DNA of 64,000 bases from Pseudoduganella armeniaca (lineage in GTDB: Bacteria; Pseudomonadota; Gammaproteobacteria; Burkholderiales; Burkholderiaceae_D): contig NZ_CP028324.1 in assembly GCF_003028855.1 (NCBI RefSeq), forward strand, positions 6,200,001 through 6,264,000, given 5' to 3'. Shown here piece after piece: positions 1 through 7,019 of this stretch. Each line of letters opens with the position of its first letter. Position 1 is the stretch's first letter. Position numbers and translations under genes: made by a program. The notes below the pieces were generated by a model. It was not told the DNA's origin. It searched no databases and saw only the letters and a list, made by a program, of their open reading frames with translations.

Positions 1-39
1 CAGCGCCGCGAGCTGAAGCAGAAACTGTACGGCGACTGA
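1..39 (+). CDS. C-terminal end of an unidentified protein (5' truncated)
   Basis: Twelve codons in frame 1 end in TGA at 37-39 and read as a charged tail (QRRELKQKLYGD). A strong terminator follows directly, which supports this being a true gene end. The fragment is too short to name the protein. Confidence 0.5.
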   Translation, partial: QRRELKQKLYGD

Positions 40-54
40 CATTCGCCGCTGACG

Positions 55-83
55 AAAAAAGCATGCCGCGGCATGCTTTTTTT
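55..83 (+). terminator. Rho-independent terminator
   Basis: The perfect palindrome GCATGCCGCGGCATGC (61-76) is preceded by six A and followed by seven T. It can form a GC-rich hairpin with a U tract on the plus strand, and because of the A run it may work in both directions. It closes the gene that ends at 39, ahead of the STAS-domain gene. Confidence 0.85.
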
Positions 84-121
84 GTGCCCGCTACACTGGC
101 GGGAATACATGAGGCATGGTC

Positions 122-1432
122 ATGGGACTCTTCACGCGATTCCGGAAAGGCAAGGCGGACGACGTCGTCGACGACGACGAGGTGCTGGCCCGCCTGTCCG
201 CCAACAGCGAGCTGCAGCGGCAACGGGCGCAGGCCGACCTGCAGCGCGACATCGCCCGGGCCACGGCCCTGAAGATCGACGCCATCGAGGCCGCGATGGC
301 GGCGGACATGTTCGACGATCCGGAGCCCGCGTTCCGCCGGCCGCCGCGCCCGGCGCCGATGCCGCAGGAACAGGACGGCAATACGCTGCCGCTGCTGGAC
401 GGCGCCGTGACGGAACTGCTGGGCGACGAGGACATACCGGCCGAGGCGGCCGCGGCCGAGCGTGCGCCCGTGGTCGAGGAAGCAGCGCTGCTGTATGCCG
501 GCGGCGACAGCGGCGCGGCGCGGCAACTGCTGGTCGCGGCCGTGGCGGAGGACGGCCGCGCCACCGGTACGCGCGACCGCACCGCCTGGTGGATGCTGTT
601 CGACCTGTACCACGTGCAGGGAGAACAGGACGCCTTTGACGACCTGGCCATCGATTACGCCAGCACCTTCGAGACCTCGCCGCCCATGTGGCAACCGCCG
701 CCCGCCGGCGCGGAGGGCTACAGCGGCATCGCGCCCACCGTGCAGTTCAGCGGCGTGCTGGACGAGCGCGCCCAGCCCCAGGCCGAACGCCTGCGGGCGG
801 TTGCCGAGGCCGCCGTGCTGCGCGTGGACTTCAGCCGCGTGCAGGCCGTCACGCCGGCCGGTTGCGGCCCCGTGCTGGACGCGTTGCGCGCCGTGCCGCC
901 ACAGCGCGAGCTGCAACTGGCCGGTGCCGAGGAACTCGTGGCCCAGCTGCGCGCGCTGCTGGACGTGGGCCGCCGCGACGAGGGCGAAGCACCCTGGCTG
1001 CTGCTGCTGGAACTGCTGCGCCTGCTGAACCGCGAAAAGGACTTCGAGGAAACGGCGATGGATTACTGCGTGACGTTCGAGATGTCGCCGCCGCAATTCG
1101 TCGCGCCGGGCAATGTGGCGAGCACGCCACGCCAGGCCAGCGGGCCGACGGCGGATCGCTATTTGTTGCCGCAAGTCATCGAAGGCGACAGCCAGGCTTT
1201 ACTGGCCGCCATCCGCGCCTATGCTGGACAGGCAACGACGCTCGTGTTCGATTGCTCGCACCTGGTCCGGATCGATTTGACCGCGGGCGGCCAGTGGCTG
1301 GCGTGCCTGCGCGAGCTGGCACAGCAGGGGCCGCGACGGATCGAGCTGCGCGAGCTGAACCACTTGGCAGCGGCATTGCTGCGCCTGCTCGGATTTGCCG
1401 ACGTGGCACGGCTGTTTCCGCACCGCTACTGA
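122..1432 (+). CDS. STAS-domain protein upstream of hslVU
   Basis: A 436-residue, probably cytoplasmic protein with an acidic, low-complexity N-terminal 120 residues. Two similar units follow. Each has a helical 'LLYAGGDSGAAR' or 'LLLLELLRLL' stretch and a motif of the form DxAxDYxxTFExSPPxxxxP, then a STAS-like beta-alpha segment (for example 'LRVDFSRVQAVTPAGCG' and 'LVFDCSHLVRIDLTAGG'). STAS folds usually mediate protein-protein regulation, as in anti-sigma antagonists. The partner here is unknown. I chose ATG 122 over ATG 116 because GAGG at 111-114 is well spaced only from 122. No signal peptide is visible. Confidence 0.75.
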   Translation: MGLFTRFRKGKADDVVDDDEVLARLSANSELQRQRAQADLQRDIARATALKIDAIEAAMAADMFDDPEPAFRRPPRPAPMPQEQDGNTLPLLDGAVTELLGDEDIPAEAAAAERAPVVEEAALLYAGGDSGAARQLLVAAVAEDGRATGTRDRTAWWMLFDLYHVQGEQDAFDDLAIDYASTFETSPPMWQPPPAGAEGYSGIAPTVQFSGVLDERAQPQAERLRAVAEAAVLRVDFSRVQAVTPAGCGPVLDALRAVPPQRELQLAGAEELVAQLRALLDVGRRDEGEAPWLLLLELLRLLNREKDFEETAMDYCVTFEMSPPQFVAPGNVASTPRQASGPTADRYLLPQVIEGDSQALLAAIRAYAGQATTLVFDCSHLVRIDLTAGGQWLACLRELAQQGPRRIELRELNHLAAALLRLLGFADVARLFPHRY

Positions 1433-1466
1433 CAGATGTCTGATAGTTGGCCGACGTTGCTGCCGG

Positions 1467-1494
1467 CTTGCAATTTCGTCGTCCAGCCCCATTT
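1467..1494 (+). promoter_or_regulatory. Heat-shock (sigma-32/RpoH) promoter of hslVU
   Basis: CTTGCAA at 1467-1473 and CCCCATTT at 1487-1494 are separated by 13 bases. They match the RpoH consensus (CTTGAAA, 13-17 bases, CCCCATnT) at almost every position. The predicted start of transcription is near 1502, about 35 bases ahead of the hslV ATG. The -10 element lies in the loop of an inverted repeat, CGTCGTCCAG (1477-1486) / CTGGACGACG (1501-1510). Confidence 0.85.
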
Positions 1495-1536
1495 TCGCCG
1501 CTGGACGACGATTCGCGTCATTACTTTGAGGCATTT

Positions 1537-2073
1537 ATGGAACAATTTCACGGTACCACGATCCTGTCCGTCCGTCGCGGCAAGCAGGTGGCGCTGGGCG
1601 GCGACGGCCAGGTAACGCTGGGCAATATCGTCATGAAGGGCACGGCGCGCAAGGTGCGCAAGCTGTACCAGGGCAAGGTGCTGTGCGGCTTCGCCGGCGG
1701 CACGGCGGACGCGTTCACCCTGCTGGACCGCTTCGAGGCCAAGCTGGAAAAACACCAGGGCAACCTGCTGCGCGCCTCCGTCGAGATGGCGAAGGACTGG
1801 CGCACCGACCGCGTGCTGCGCCGCCTGGAAGCGATGCTGCTGGTGGCCGATGCCGAATCCACCCTGATCATCACGGGCAATGGCGACGTGCTGGAGCCGG
1901 AAGACGGCATCGGCGCGATCGGCTCCGGTGGCGTGTACGCCCAGTCGGCCGCCAAGGCCCTGTTCGAGAACACGGAACTGGCCCCGGCGGACATCGTCAA
2001 GAAATCGCTGACGATCGCCGGCGAGCTGTGCATCTACACGAACCTCTCCCACATCATCGAAACCCTGGACTGA
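1537..2073 (+). CDS. hslV: ATP-dependent protease subunit HslV
   Basis: A 178-residue peptidase subunit of the HslUV (ClpQY) protease, an N-terminal-threonine hydrolase of the proteasome beta type. The start MEQFHG-TTILSVRRG places the catalytic Thr at residue 7 after a six-residue propeptide. The family motifs GDGQVTLGN, GFAGGTADAFTL and GSGGxYAQSAA are all present and the length is normal. The frame is open further upstream, but ATG 1537 sits behind GAGG (1528-1531) and downstream of the heat-shock promoter. hslU follows seven bases after the stop. Confidence 0.97.
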   Translation: MEQFHGTTILSVRRGKQVALGGDGQVTLGNIVMKGTARKVRKLYQGKVLCGFAGGTADAFTLLDRFEAKLEKHQGNLLRASVEMAKDWRTDRVLRRLEAMLLVADAESTLIITGNGDVLEPEDGIGAIGSGGVYAQSAAKALFENTELAPADIVKKSLTIAGELCIYTNLSHIIETLD

Positions 2074-2080
2074 GACGACA

Positions 2081-3418
2081 ATGACCCATATGAACATGAC
2101 GCCGCAGGAAATCGTCGGTGAACTCGACAAGCACGTCGTCGGCCAGGGCAAGGCCAAGCGCGCCGTCGCCATCGCGCTGCGCAACCGCTGGCGCCGGCAG
2201 CAGGTCGAGGAACCGCTGCGCCACGAAATCACGCCAAAGAACATCCTGATGATCGGCCCGACGGGCGTGGGCAAGACCGAGATCGCGCGCCGCCTGGCCA
2301 AGCTGGCCGATGCGCCGTTCATCAAGATCGAAGCCACCAAGTTCACCGAAGTGGGCTATGTGGGCCGCGACGTCGACACCATCATCCGCGACCTGATCGA
2401 CATCGGCGTCAAGCAGACCCGCCAGGCCGAGATGGCCAAGGTGCGCGTGCGCGCCGAGGATGCGGCGGAAGACCGCGTGCTGGACATCCTGCTGCCGCCG
2501 CCGCGCGACTTCGGCTTCCGCGAAGCGTCCGAACCGTCGACCGACGGCACCCGCCAGACCTTCCGCAAGCGCCTGCGCATGGGTGAGCTGGACGACAAGG
2601 AAATCGAGATCGAACTGGCCGAGCCGTCGCCGCAGATGGAAATCATGGCGCCGCCGGGCATGGAAGAAATGACGGAGCAGATCAAGTCGATGTTCTCCGG
2701 CGTGGGCGGCGGGCGCAAGAAGGCACGCAAGGTCAAGATCCGCGAGGCGCTGAAGCTCCTGGTGGACGAGGAAGCGGCGAAGCTCGTCAACGAAGACGAG
2801 ATGAAGCAGAAGGCGATCCAGAACGTGGAGCAGAACGGCATCGTGTTCCTCGACGAGATCGACAAGATCGCGTCGCGCTCGGAGACGGGCGGCGCCGACG
2901 TCTCGCGCGCCGGCGTGCAGCGCGACCTGCTGCCGCTGGTGGAAGGCACCACCGTCAACACCAAGTACGGCATGATCAAGACGGACCACATCCTGTTCAT
3001 CGCCTCCGGCGCGTTCCACCTGGCCAAGCCGTCCGACCTGATCCCGGAGCTGCAGGGCCGCTTCCCGATCCGGGTCGAACTGGAGTCGCTGTCGATCGCC
3101 GATTTCGAACGCATCCTGACCAGCACGGACGCCTGCCTGACGCGCCAGTACGAGGCGCTGCTGGCCACCGAGGGCCTGACCCTGCAATTCGACCAGAGCG
3201 GCATCACGCGCCTGGCGGAGATCTCGTACCAGGTCAACGAGCGCACCGAGAACATCGGCGCGCGCCGGCTGTACACGGTGATGGAAAAGCTGCTGGAAGA
3301 GATCTCGTTCGACGCGGCCGACCGGCAGGAAAAGACGATCGTGATCGACGCCGCCTACGTCAACCAGCGGCTGGACGCGCTGGCGGTCAACGAAGACCTG
3401 TCGCGCTACGTGCTGTAA
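2081..3418 (+). CDS. hslU: ATP-dependent protease ATPase subunit HslU
   Basis: A 445-residue AAA+ unfoldase that feeds substrates to HslV. It shows the N-terminal pore/ATP segment HVVGQGKAKRAVA, Walker A GPTGVGKT (59-66), the pore-loop motif GYVGRD (about 92-97), Walker B GIVFLDEID (about 253-261), a sensor region, and the conserved C-terminal tail ending SRYVL that docks into HslV. The intermediate domain (about 110-240) is present and of normal size. It is co-transcribed with hslV from the sigma-32 promoter. Confidence 0.97.
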   Translation: MTHMNMTPQEIVGELDKHVVGQGKAKRAVAIALRNRWRRQQVEEPLRHEITPKNILMIGPTGVGKTEIARRLAKLADAPFIKIEATKFTEVGYVGRDVDTIIRDLIDIGVKQTRQAEMAKVRVRAEDAAEDRVLDILLPPPRDFGFREASEPSTDGTRQTFRKRLRMGELDDKEIEIELAEPSPQMEIMAPPGMEEMTEQIKSMFSGVGGGRKKARKVKIREALKLLVDEEAAKLVNEDEMKQKAIQNVEQNGIVFLDEIDKIASRSETGGADVSRAGVQRDLLPLVEGTTVNTKYGMIKTDHILFIASGAFHLAKPSDLIPELQGRFPIRVELESLSIADFERILTSTDACLTRQYEALLATEGLTLQFDQSGITRLAEISYQVNERTENIGARRLYTVMEKLLEEISFDAADRQEKTIVIDAAYVNQRLDALAVNEDLSRYVL

Positions 3419-3432
3419 CGAAGGAGACTGCG

Positions 3433-3630
3433 ATGGCGAACAAGGCACTGGCTACCCGGCAGAAGATGCGCATCCGCGTCGAGCCATCGCAGAGCGCGCC
3501 GCGCAACCCGTTCGCGGCGCTGGCCAAGGCCCGCGCCGCCGGCCCGCATGAACGCAGCAAGTCGGCCGAACGGCAGGCCGCGAAGCGGGCGATTGCCAAG
3601 GCCAAGCTGAAGCCGGAGCCGGAGGACTAA
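3433..3630 (+). CDS. Small basic hypothetical protein downstream of hslU
   Basis: A 65-residue, Lys/Arg/Ala-rich protein without a signal peptide or membrane segment. GAAGGAG lies nine bases before ATG 3433, 14 bases after the hslU stop, so it is probably the last cistron of the heat-shock operon. The alternating basic and alanine-rich C-terminal half (AKRAIAKAKLKPEPED) suggests a nucleic-acid-binding or disordered protein. I do not recognise a family. Confidence 0.65.
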   Translation: MANKALATRQKMRIRVEPSQSAPRNPFAALAKARAAGPHERSKSAERQAAKRAIAKAKLKPEPED

Positions 3631-3643
3631 GCGCAAACCCGCC

Positions 3644-3696
3644 GGTGTCAGGCACCCATCTGCGAGTCTTCGACTCGCAGATGGGTGCCTGACACC
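3644..3696. repeat. 53-bp perfect inverted repeat (GGTGTCAGGCACCC type)
   Basis: Two 25-base arms match perfectly around a TTC loop. The outer arm is GGTGTCAGGCACCCATCTGC and the inner bases are GAGTC. It lies between the convergent small gene (ends 3630) and gspC (ends 3707), so it could also end transcription from both sides, although there is no T run. Ends reading GGTGTCAGGCACC recur in Massilia-like genomes as far as I recall. That needs a genome search. Confidence 0.85.
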
Positions 3697-3706
3697 ATGG
3701 GTTCTC

Positions 3707-4360
3707 TTACTGCCCCGTGCTGGTCCGCTGCGCCGGCGCCGACTGCACCGGTGCCAGCTGGCCCGGCTGGCCGACCGGAGTGCCGGGCGGCGGCGTCACC
3801 AGCGGCGTGGCCGATGGCGGCGGCAGCGGCGCCACGGCCTGCGCCTGCGGCTGCGCCGCCTGGCTGCCTGGCACGGGCATCTGCTGTGGCGACTGTTGCG
3901 GCTGCGGCGGCGCCGCGCCCCGGTTCACGTCCGGCAGCGGCGCCGCTGTCGTCATCGACACGCCCGTATCGGCCGGCAGGTCCAGCCGCTTCAACACGCC
4001 CCCTTCCGACAGCGTCACGGAACGCGCCTGCACCTCTTTCACCACCACGCCGGGCGCCAGCTCGGCACCCACCGGATACGCCTTGGGCGCGTCGTTGTTG
4101 GCGGCGATGATCGCCACGCTGCGCTGGCCATTGCGGGCCGCGACGACGCCGCGCAGCTGGTAGCTGCTGGCGGCGGCGACCGCCGTCTCGCCGCCGAACA
4201 GGCCGCGCGCCGCGTCGATCAGCGCCGGCGGTGTGTCCAGCACGGGCACGGCCGCGATCGGGCGCTGCGCCGGCTTGTACAGTTGCAGGCCCCAGTAGGC
4301 CACGGAAGCCGTCAGCGCCACGACGGCGGCGACGGTAGCTGCGAAAGGCAAACGGTTCAT
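3707..4360 (-). CDS. gspC: Type II secretion system protein C (GspC-like, short)
   Basis: A 217-residue inner-membrane protein linking the T2SS platform to the secretin. Residues about 5-27 form one membrane anchor. Residues about 50-130 form an HR-like domain (YQLRGVVA...AIIAANNDAPKAYPVG...VKEVQARSVTLSEGG). The last 80 residues are Pro/Gln-rich, with no PDZ or coiled-coil domain, so it is shorter than classical GspC (about 270-300). It is the last gene of the gsp operon, 13 bases after gspF. Confidence 0.8.
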   Translation of the reverse strand: MNRLPFAATVAAVVALTASVAYWGLQLYKPAQRPIAAVPVLDTPPALIDAARGLFGGETAVAAASSYQLRGVVAARNGQRSVAIIAANNDAPKAYPVGAELAPGVVVKEVQARSVTLSEGGVLKRLDLPADTGVSMTTAAPLPDVNRGAAPPQPQQSPQQMPVPGSQAAQPQAQAVAPLPPPSATPLVTPPPGTPVGQPGQLAPVQSAPAQRTSTGQ

Positions 4361-4373
4361 ACGTGTTCCATCT

Positions 4374-5594
4374 TCAGCGCACCAGCTGATTGATTTCGAT
4401 AATCGGCATCAGCACGGCCAGCACGATCAGCAGCACCACCACGCCCATCGCCAGGATCAGCGCGGGCTCCAGCAGCCCGGCGATCGTCAGCGTGCGCCGT
4501 TCCAGGTCCGCTTCCTGCGCCGCGGCCGCGCGTTCCAGCATCGCGGGCAGCTCGCCCGTGATCTCGCCGGCGCGGATCATGTGGATCAGCATCGGCGGAA
4601 AATGCTTCTGGGCCGACAGCGCCCGGGCTAGGCTGACGCCCTCGCGCACCGCGTCGCTGGCCTCTTCCACCAGCTGGCGCATCGCCACGTTCGACAGCGT
4701 GTCGCGGCTCGTTTCCAGCGCGCGCAGGATCGGCACGCCGGATCCGGTCGTGATGGCCAGCGTGCTGGCGAAGCGTGACGTGTTCAGGCTGCGCTCGAAG
4801 CGGCCGTACAGCGGCGCCGTCAGCAGCCACGTGTGCCAGCGCGTCTTCAGCGCGATGTTCTCCAGTGCCTTGCGCCACATGAACCAGGCCCCCACCAGCA
4901 GCACGGCCACGAAGATGCCGTAGTGCCGCACGAAGTCGGACACGGCCAGCATGATCACCGTCAGCAGCGGCAGCTTCTGCTTGGTGTTGGCGAACACCGA
5001 GACGATCTGCGGCACCACGTAGGTCAACAGGAAGATCACGATGGCGAATGCCACCACCGTCACGATGGCCGGATAGGTGAATGCCAGTTTGACTTTCTGC
5101 ACCAGCGCGTTGCGCCGCTCGATGTAGTCGGCCAGGCGCGACAGCACGCGCGAGAGCTGGCCGATCTGCTCGCCGGACGCCACCAGCGCCCGATAGATCT
5201 CGGCGAAGTCGCGCGGATGGCGGCCCAGCACGTCCGACAACGCCGCGCCGCCGATCACCTCGGAGCGGATCGACGCGATCAGGTCGCGCACGTAGGCGCG
5301 CTCGGCCTGTTCCAGCAGGGCTGTAAACGCCTGCTCCAGCGGCAGTCCCGCTTCCAGCAGGCTGGCCAGCTGGCGCGTAAACAGCGCCAGCTCGGTGGTC
5401 GACAATTTTTCGCCCAGGCCGCGGCGCGTGGTGGCGCCGCTGGCGTCGACCTGCGCCGAGATCGCATCGACCTTGATCGGCACCAGGCCCTGCCCGCGCA
5501 GGTCCGCGCGCGCCGAGCGCGCGCTGTCGGCATTGACGACGCCCTTCTTGGTGGCGCCACCCGCGTCGACCGCTTCGTATCGGAATGCCGGCAT
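4374..5594 (-). CDS. gspF: Type II secretion inner-membrane platform protein GspF
   Basis: A 406-residue polytopic protein with two repeated GspF domains (about 70-195 and 270-395). The pattern FTRQLASLLEAGLPLEQA is in the first, and the equivalent FASTLAITTGSGVPILRALE is in the second. Three hydrophobic segments lie near residues 172-195, 220-240 and 375-400. Length and architecture are standard. It assembles with GspE, L and M to drive pseudopilus growth. It lies six bases downstream of gspE. Confidence 0.95.
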   Translation of the reverse strand: MPAFRYEAVDAGGATKKGVVNADSARSARADLRGQGLVPIKVDAISAQVDASGATTRRGLGEKLSTTELALFTRQLASLLEAGLPLEQAFTALLEQAERAYVRDLIASIRSEVIGGAALSDVLGRHPRDFAEIYRALVASGEQIGQLSRVLSRLADYIERRNALVQKVKLAFTYPAIVTVVAFAIVIFLLTYVVPQIVSVFANTKQKLPLLTVIMLAVSDFVRHYGIFVAVLLVGAWFMWRKALENIALKTRWHTWLLTAPLYGRFERSLNTSRFASTLAITTGSGVPILRALETSRDTLSNVAMRQLVEEASDAVREGVSLARALSAQKHFPPMLIHMIRAGEITGELPAMLERAAAAQEADLERRTLTIAGLLEPALILAMGVVVLLIVLAVLMPIIEINQLVR

Positions 5595-5600
5595 ACCTCG

Positions 5601-7019
5601 TTAATCCTTCGCCACGCGCAGCAGCTCGGCCAGTGTCGTCGTGCCGTCCGCCAGCCAGCGCTCGCCGTCGTCGCGCATCGTCTTCATGCCGTCGCCCAGC
5701 GCCGTGGTGCGGATCTCGGCCTCGGAGGCGCGATCATGGATCTGCGAACGGATCCGATCCGTCGTCTGCAGCAGTTCATAGATGCCGACCCGGCCCTGGT
5801 AGCCCGTCTGGCCGCAGGCTTCGCAGCCGACCGCATGCCAGGTGCCGTTTTCATTGGTCTTGCAGACCGGACACAGCTTGCGCACGAGGCGCTGCGCCAG
5901 CACGCCCAGCAGCGACGACGACAGCAGGAACGGCTCGATGCCCATGTCCAGCAGGCGCGTGACGGCCGATGCCGCGTCGTTGGTGTGCAGCGTTGCCAGC
6001 ACCAGGTGGCCCGTCAGCGAGGCCTGCACGGCGATCTGCGCCGTTTCCAGGTCGCGGATTTCGCCGATCATGATCACGTCCGGGTCCTGGCGCAGGATCG
6101 CGCGCAGCGCTTTCGCGAACGTCATGTCGATGCGCGCGTTGACCTGGGTCTGGCCCACGCCGGCGAGGTCGTATTCGATCGGGTCTTCCACCGTCAGGAT
6201 ATTGGTGGTCGTCGAGTTCAGCAGCGACAGCGCCGCGTACAGCGTGGTCGTCTTGCCCGAACCGGTCGGGCCGGTGACCAGCACGATGCCGTGCGGCTGC
6301 GCCAGGAGGCCATTGAACTCTTCCAGCATCGGCGCGCTCATGCCCAGGTGGTTCAGGTCGAGGCGGCCCGCCTCCTTGTCCAGCAAACGCAGCACCGCCC
6401 GTTCGCCGTGACCGGTCGGCAGCGTCGAGACGCGCACGTCGACCGGCTTGCCGCCCACGCGCAGGGTGATGCGGCCGTCCTGCGGCAGGCGTTTTTCGGC
6501 GATGTCCAGCTGCGCCATGATCTTGATCCGCGAGATCAGCGAGCCGTGGATGGCCTTACGAGGCTTGACGATGTCGCGCAGCGCCCCGTCGATGCGGAAG
6601 CGCACCACGGAAATCTGCTCGAACGGCTCGACGTGGATGTCGGAGGCGCCGTCGCGCAGGGCCTGCGTCAACAGCGCGTTGATCATGCGGATCACGGGCG
6701 CGTCGTCGGACGACTCCAGCAGGTCCTCGATGGCCGGCACGTCCTGCAGCAGCTTGGTGAGATCGAGGTCGGCGTCGAATTCATCGGCCACCTGCGACAC
6801 GTCGCCGCCGGCACCGGCATAGGCCGACGCGATGGCCGCTTCCAGTTCGGCACGCGGCATCGCGGTCAGCTGGATGCGGCCGAAGCGGCGCGACACCTCG
6901 GCGATCGCCGCCGGCGTCGTCGCGTTCGACACCAGCACCTGCACGGTGTCGTCGCGCTCGCCGCTGCGCGCGAGCACGAGGTAGTCCCGCGCAAAGGCAT
7001 AGGGCAACAGGTTGTTCAT
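5601..7019 (-). CDS. gspE: Type II secretion ATPase GspE
   Basis: A 472-residue secretion ATPase. It has an N-terminal N1E-like domain (1-100), Walker A GPTGSGKT (250-257), Asp box and Walker B VIMIGEIRD (315-323), His box LATLHTNDA (341-349), and a zinc-binding tetracysteine CPVC (383-386) / CEAC (399-402). The frame is open far upstream, but ATG 7017-7019 overlaps the gspD stop (TGATG), which fixes the start. Hexamers power pseudopilin assembly at the inner membrane. Confidence 0.95.
   Translation of the reverse strand: MNNLLPYAFARDYLVLARSGERDDTVQVLVSNATTPAAIAEVSRRFGRIQLTAMPRAELEAAIASAYAGAGGDVSQVADEFDADLDLTKLLQDVPAIEDLLESSDDAPVIRMINALLTQALRDGASDIHVEPFEQISVVRFRIDGALRDIVKPRKAIHGSLISRIKIMAQLDIAEKRLPQDGRITLRVGGKPVDVRVSTLPTGHGERAVLRLLDKEAGRLDLNHLGMSAPMLEEFNGLLAQPHGIVLVTGPTGSGKTTTLYAALSLLNSTTTNILTVEDPIEYDLAGVGQTQVNARIDMTFAKALRAILRQDPDVIMIGEIRDLETAQIAVQASLTGHLVLATLHTNDAASAVTRLLDMGIEPFLLSSSLLGVLAQRLVRKLCPVCKTNENGTWHAVGCEACGQTGYQGRVGIYELLQTTDRIRSQIHDRASEAEIRTTALGDGMKTMRDDGERWLADGTTTLAELLRVAKD

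Noticed and set aside
3644..3696. A CRISPR repeat or attachment site
   Set aside because: It occurs once in the window, with no spacers, no integrase and no direct duplication nearby.
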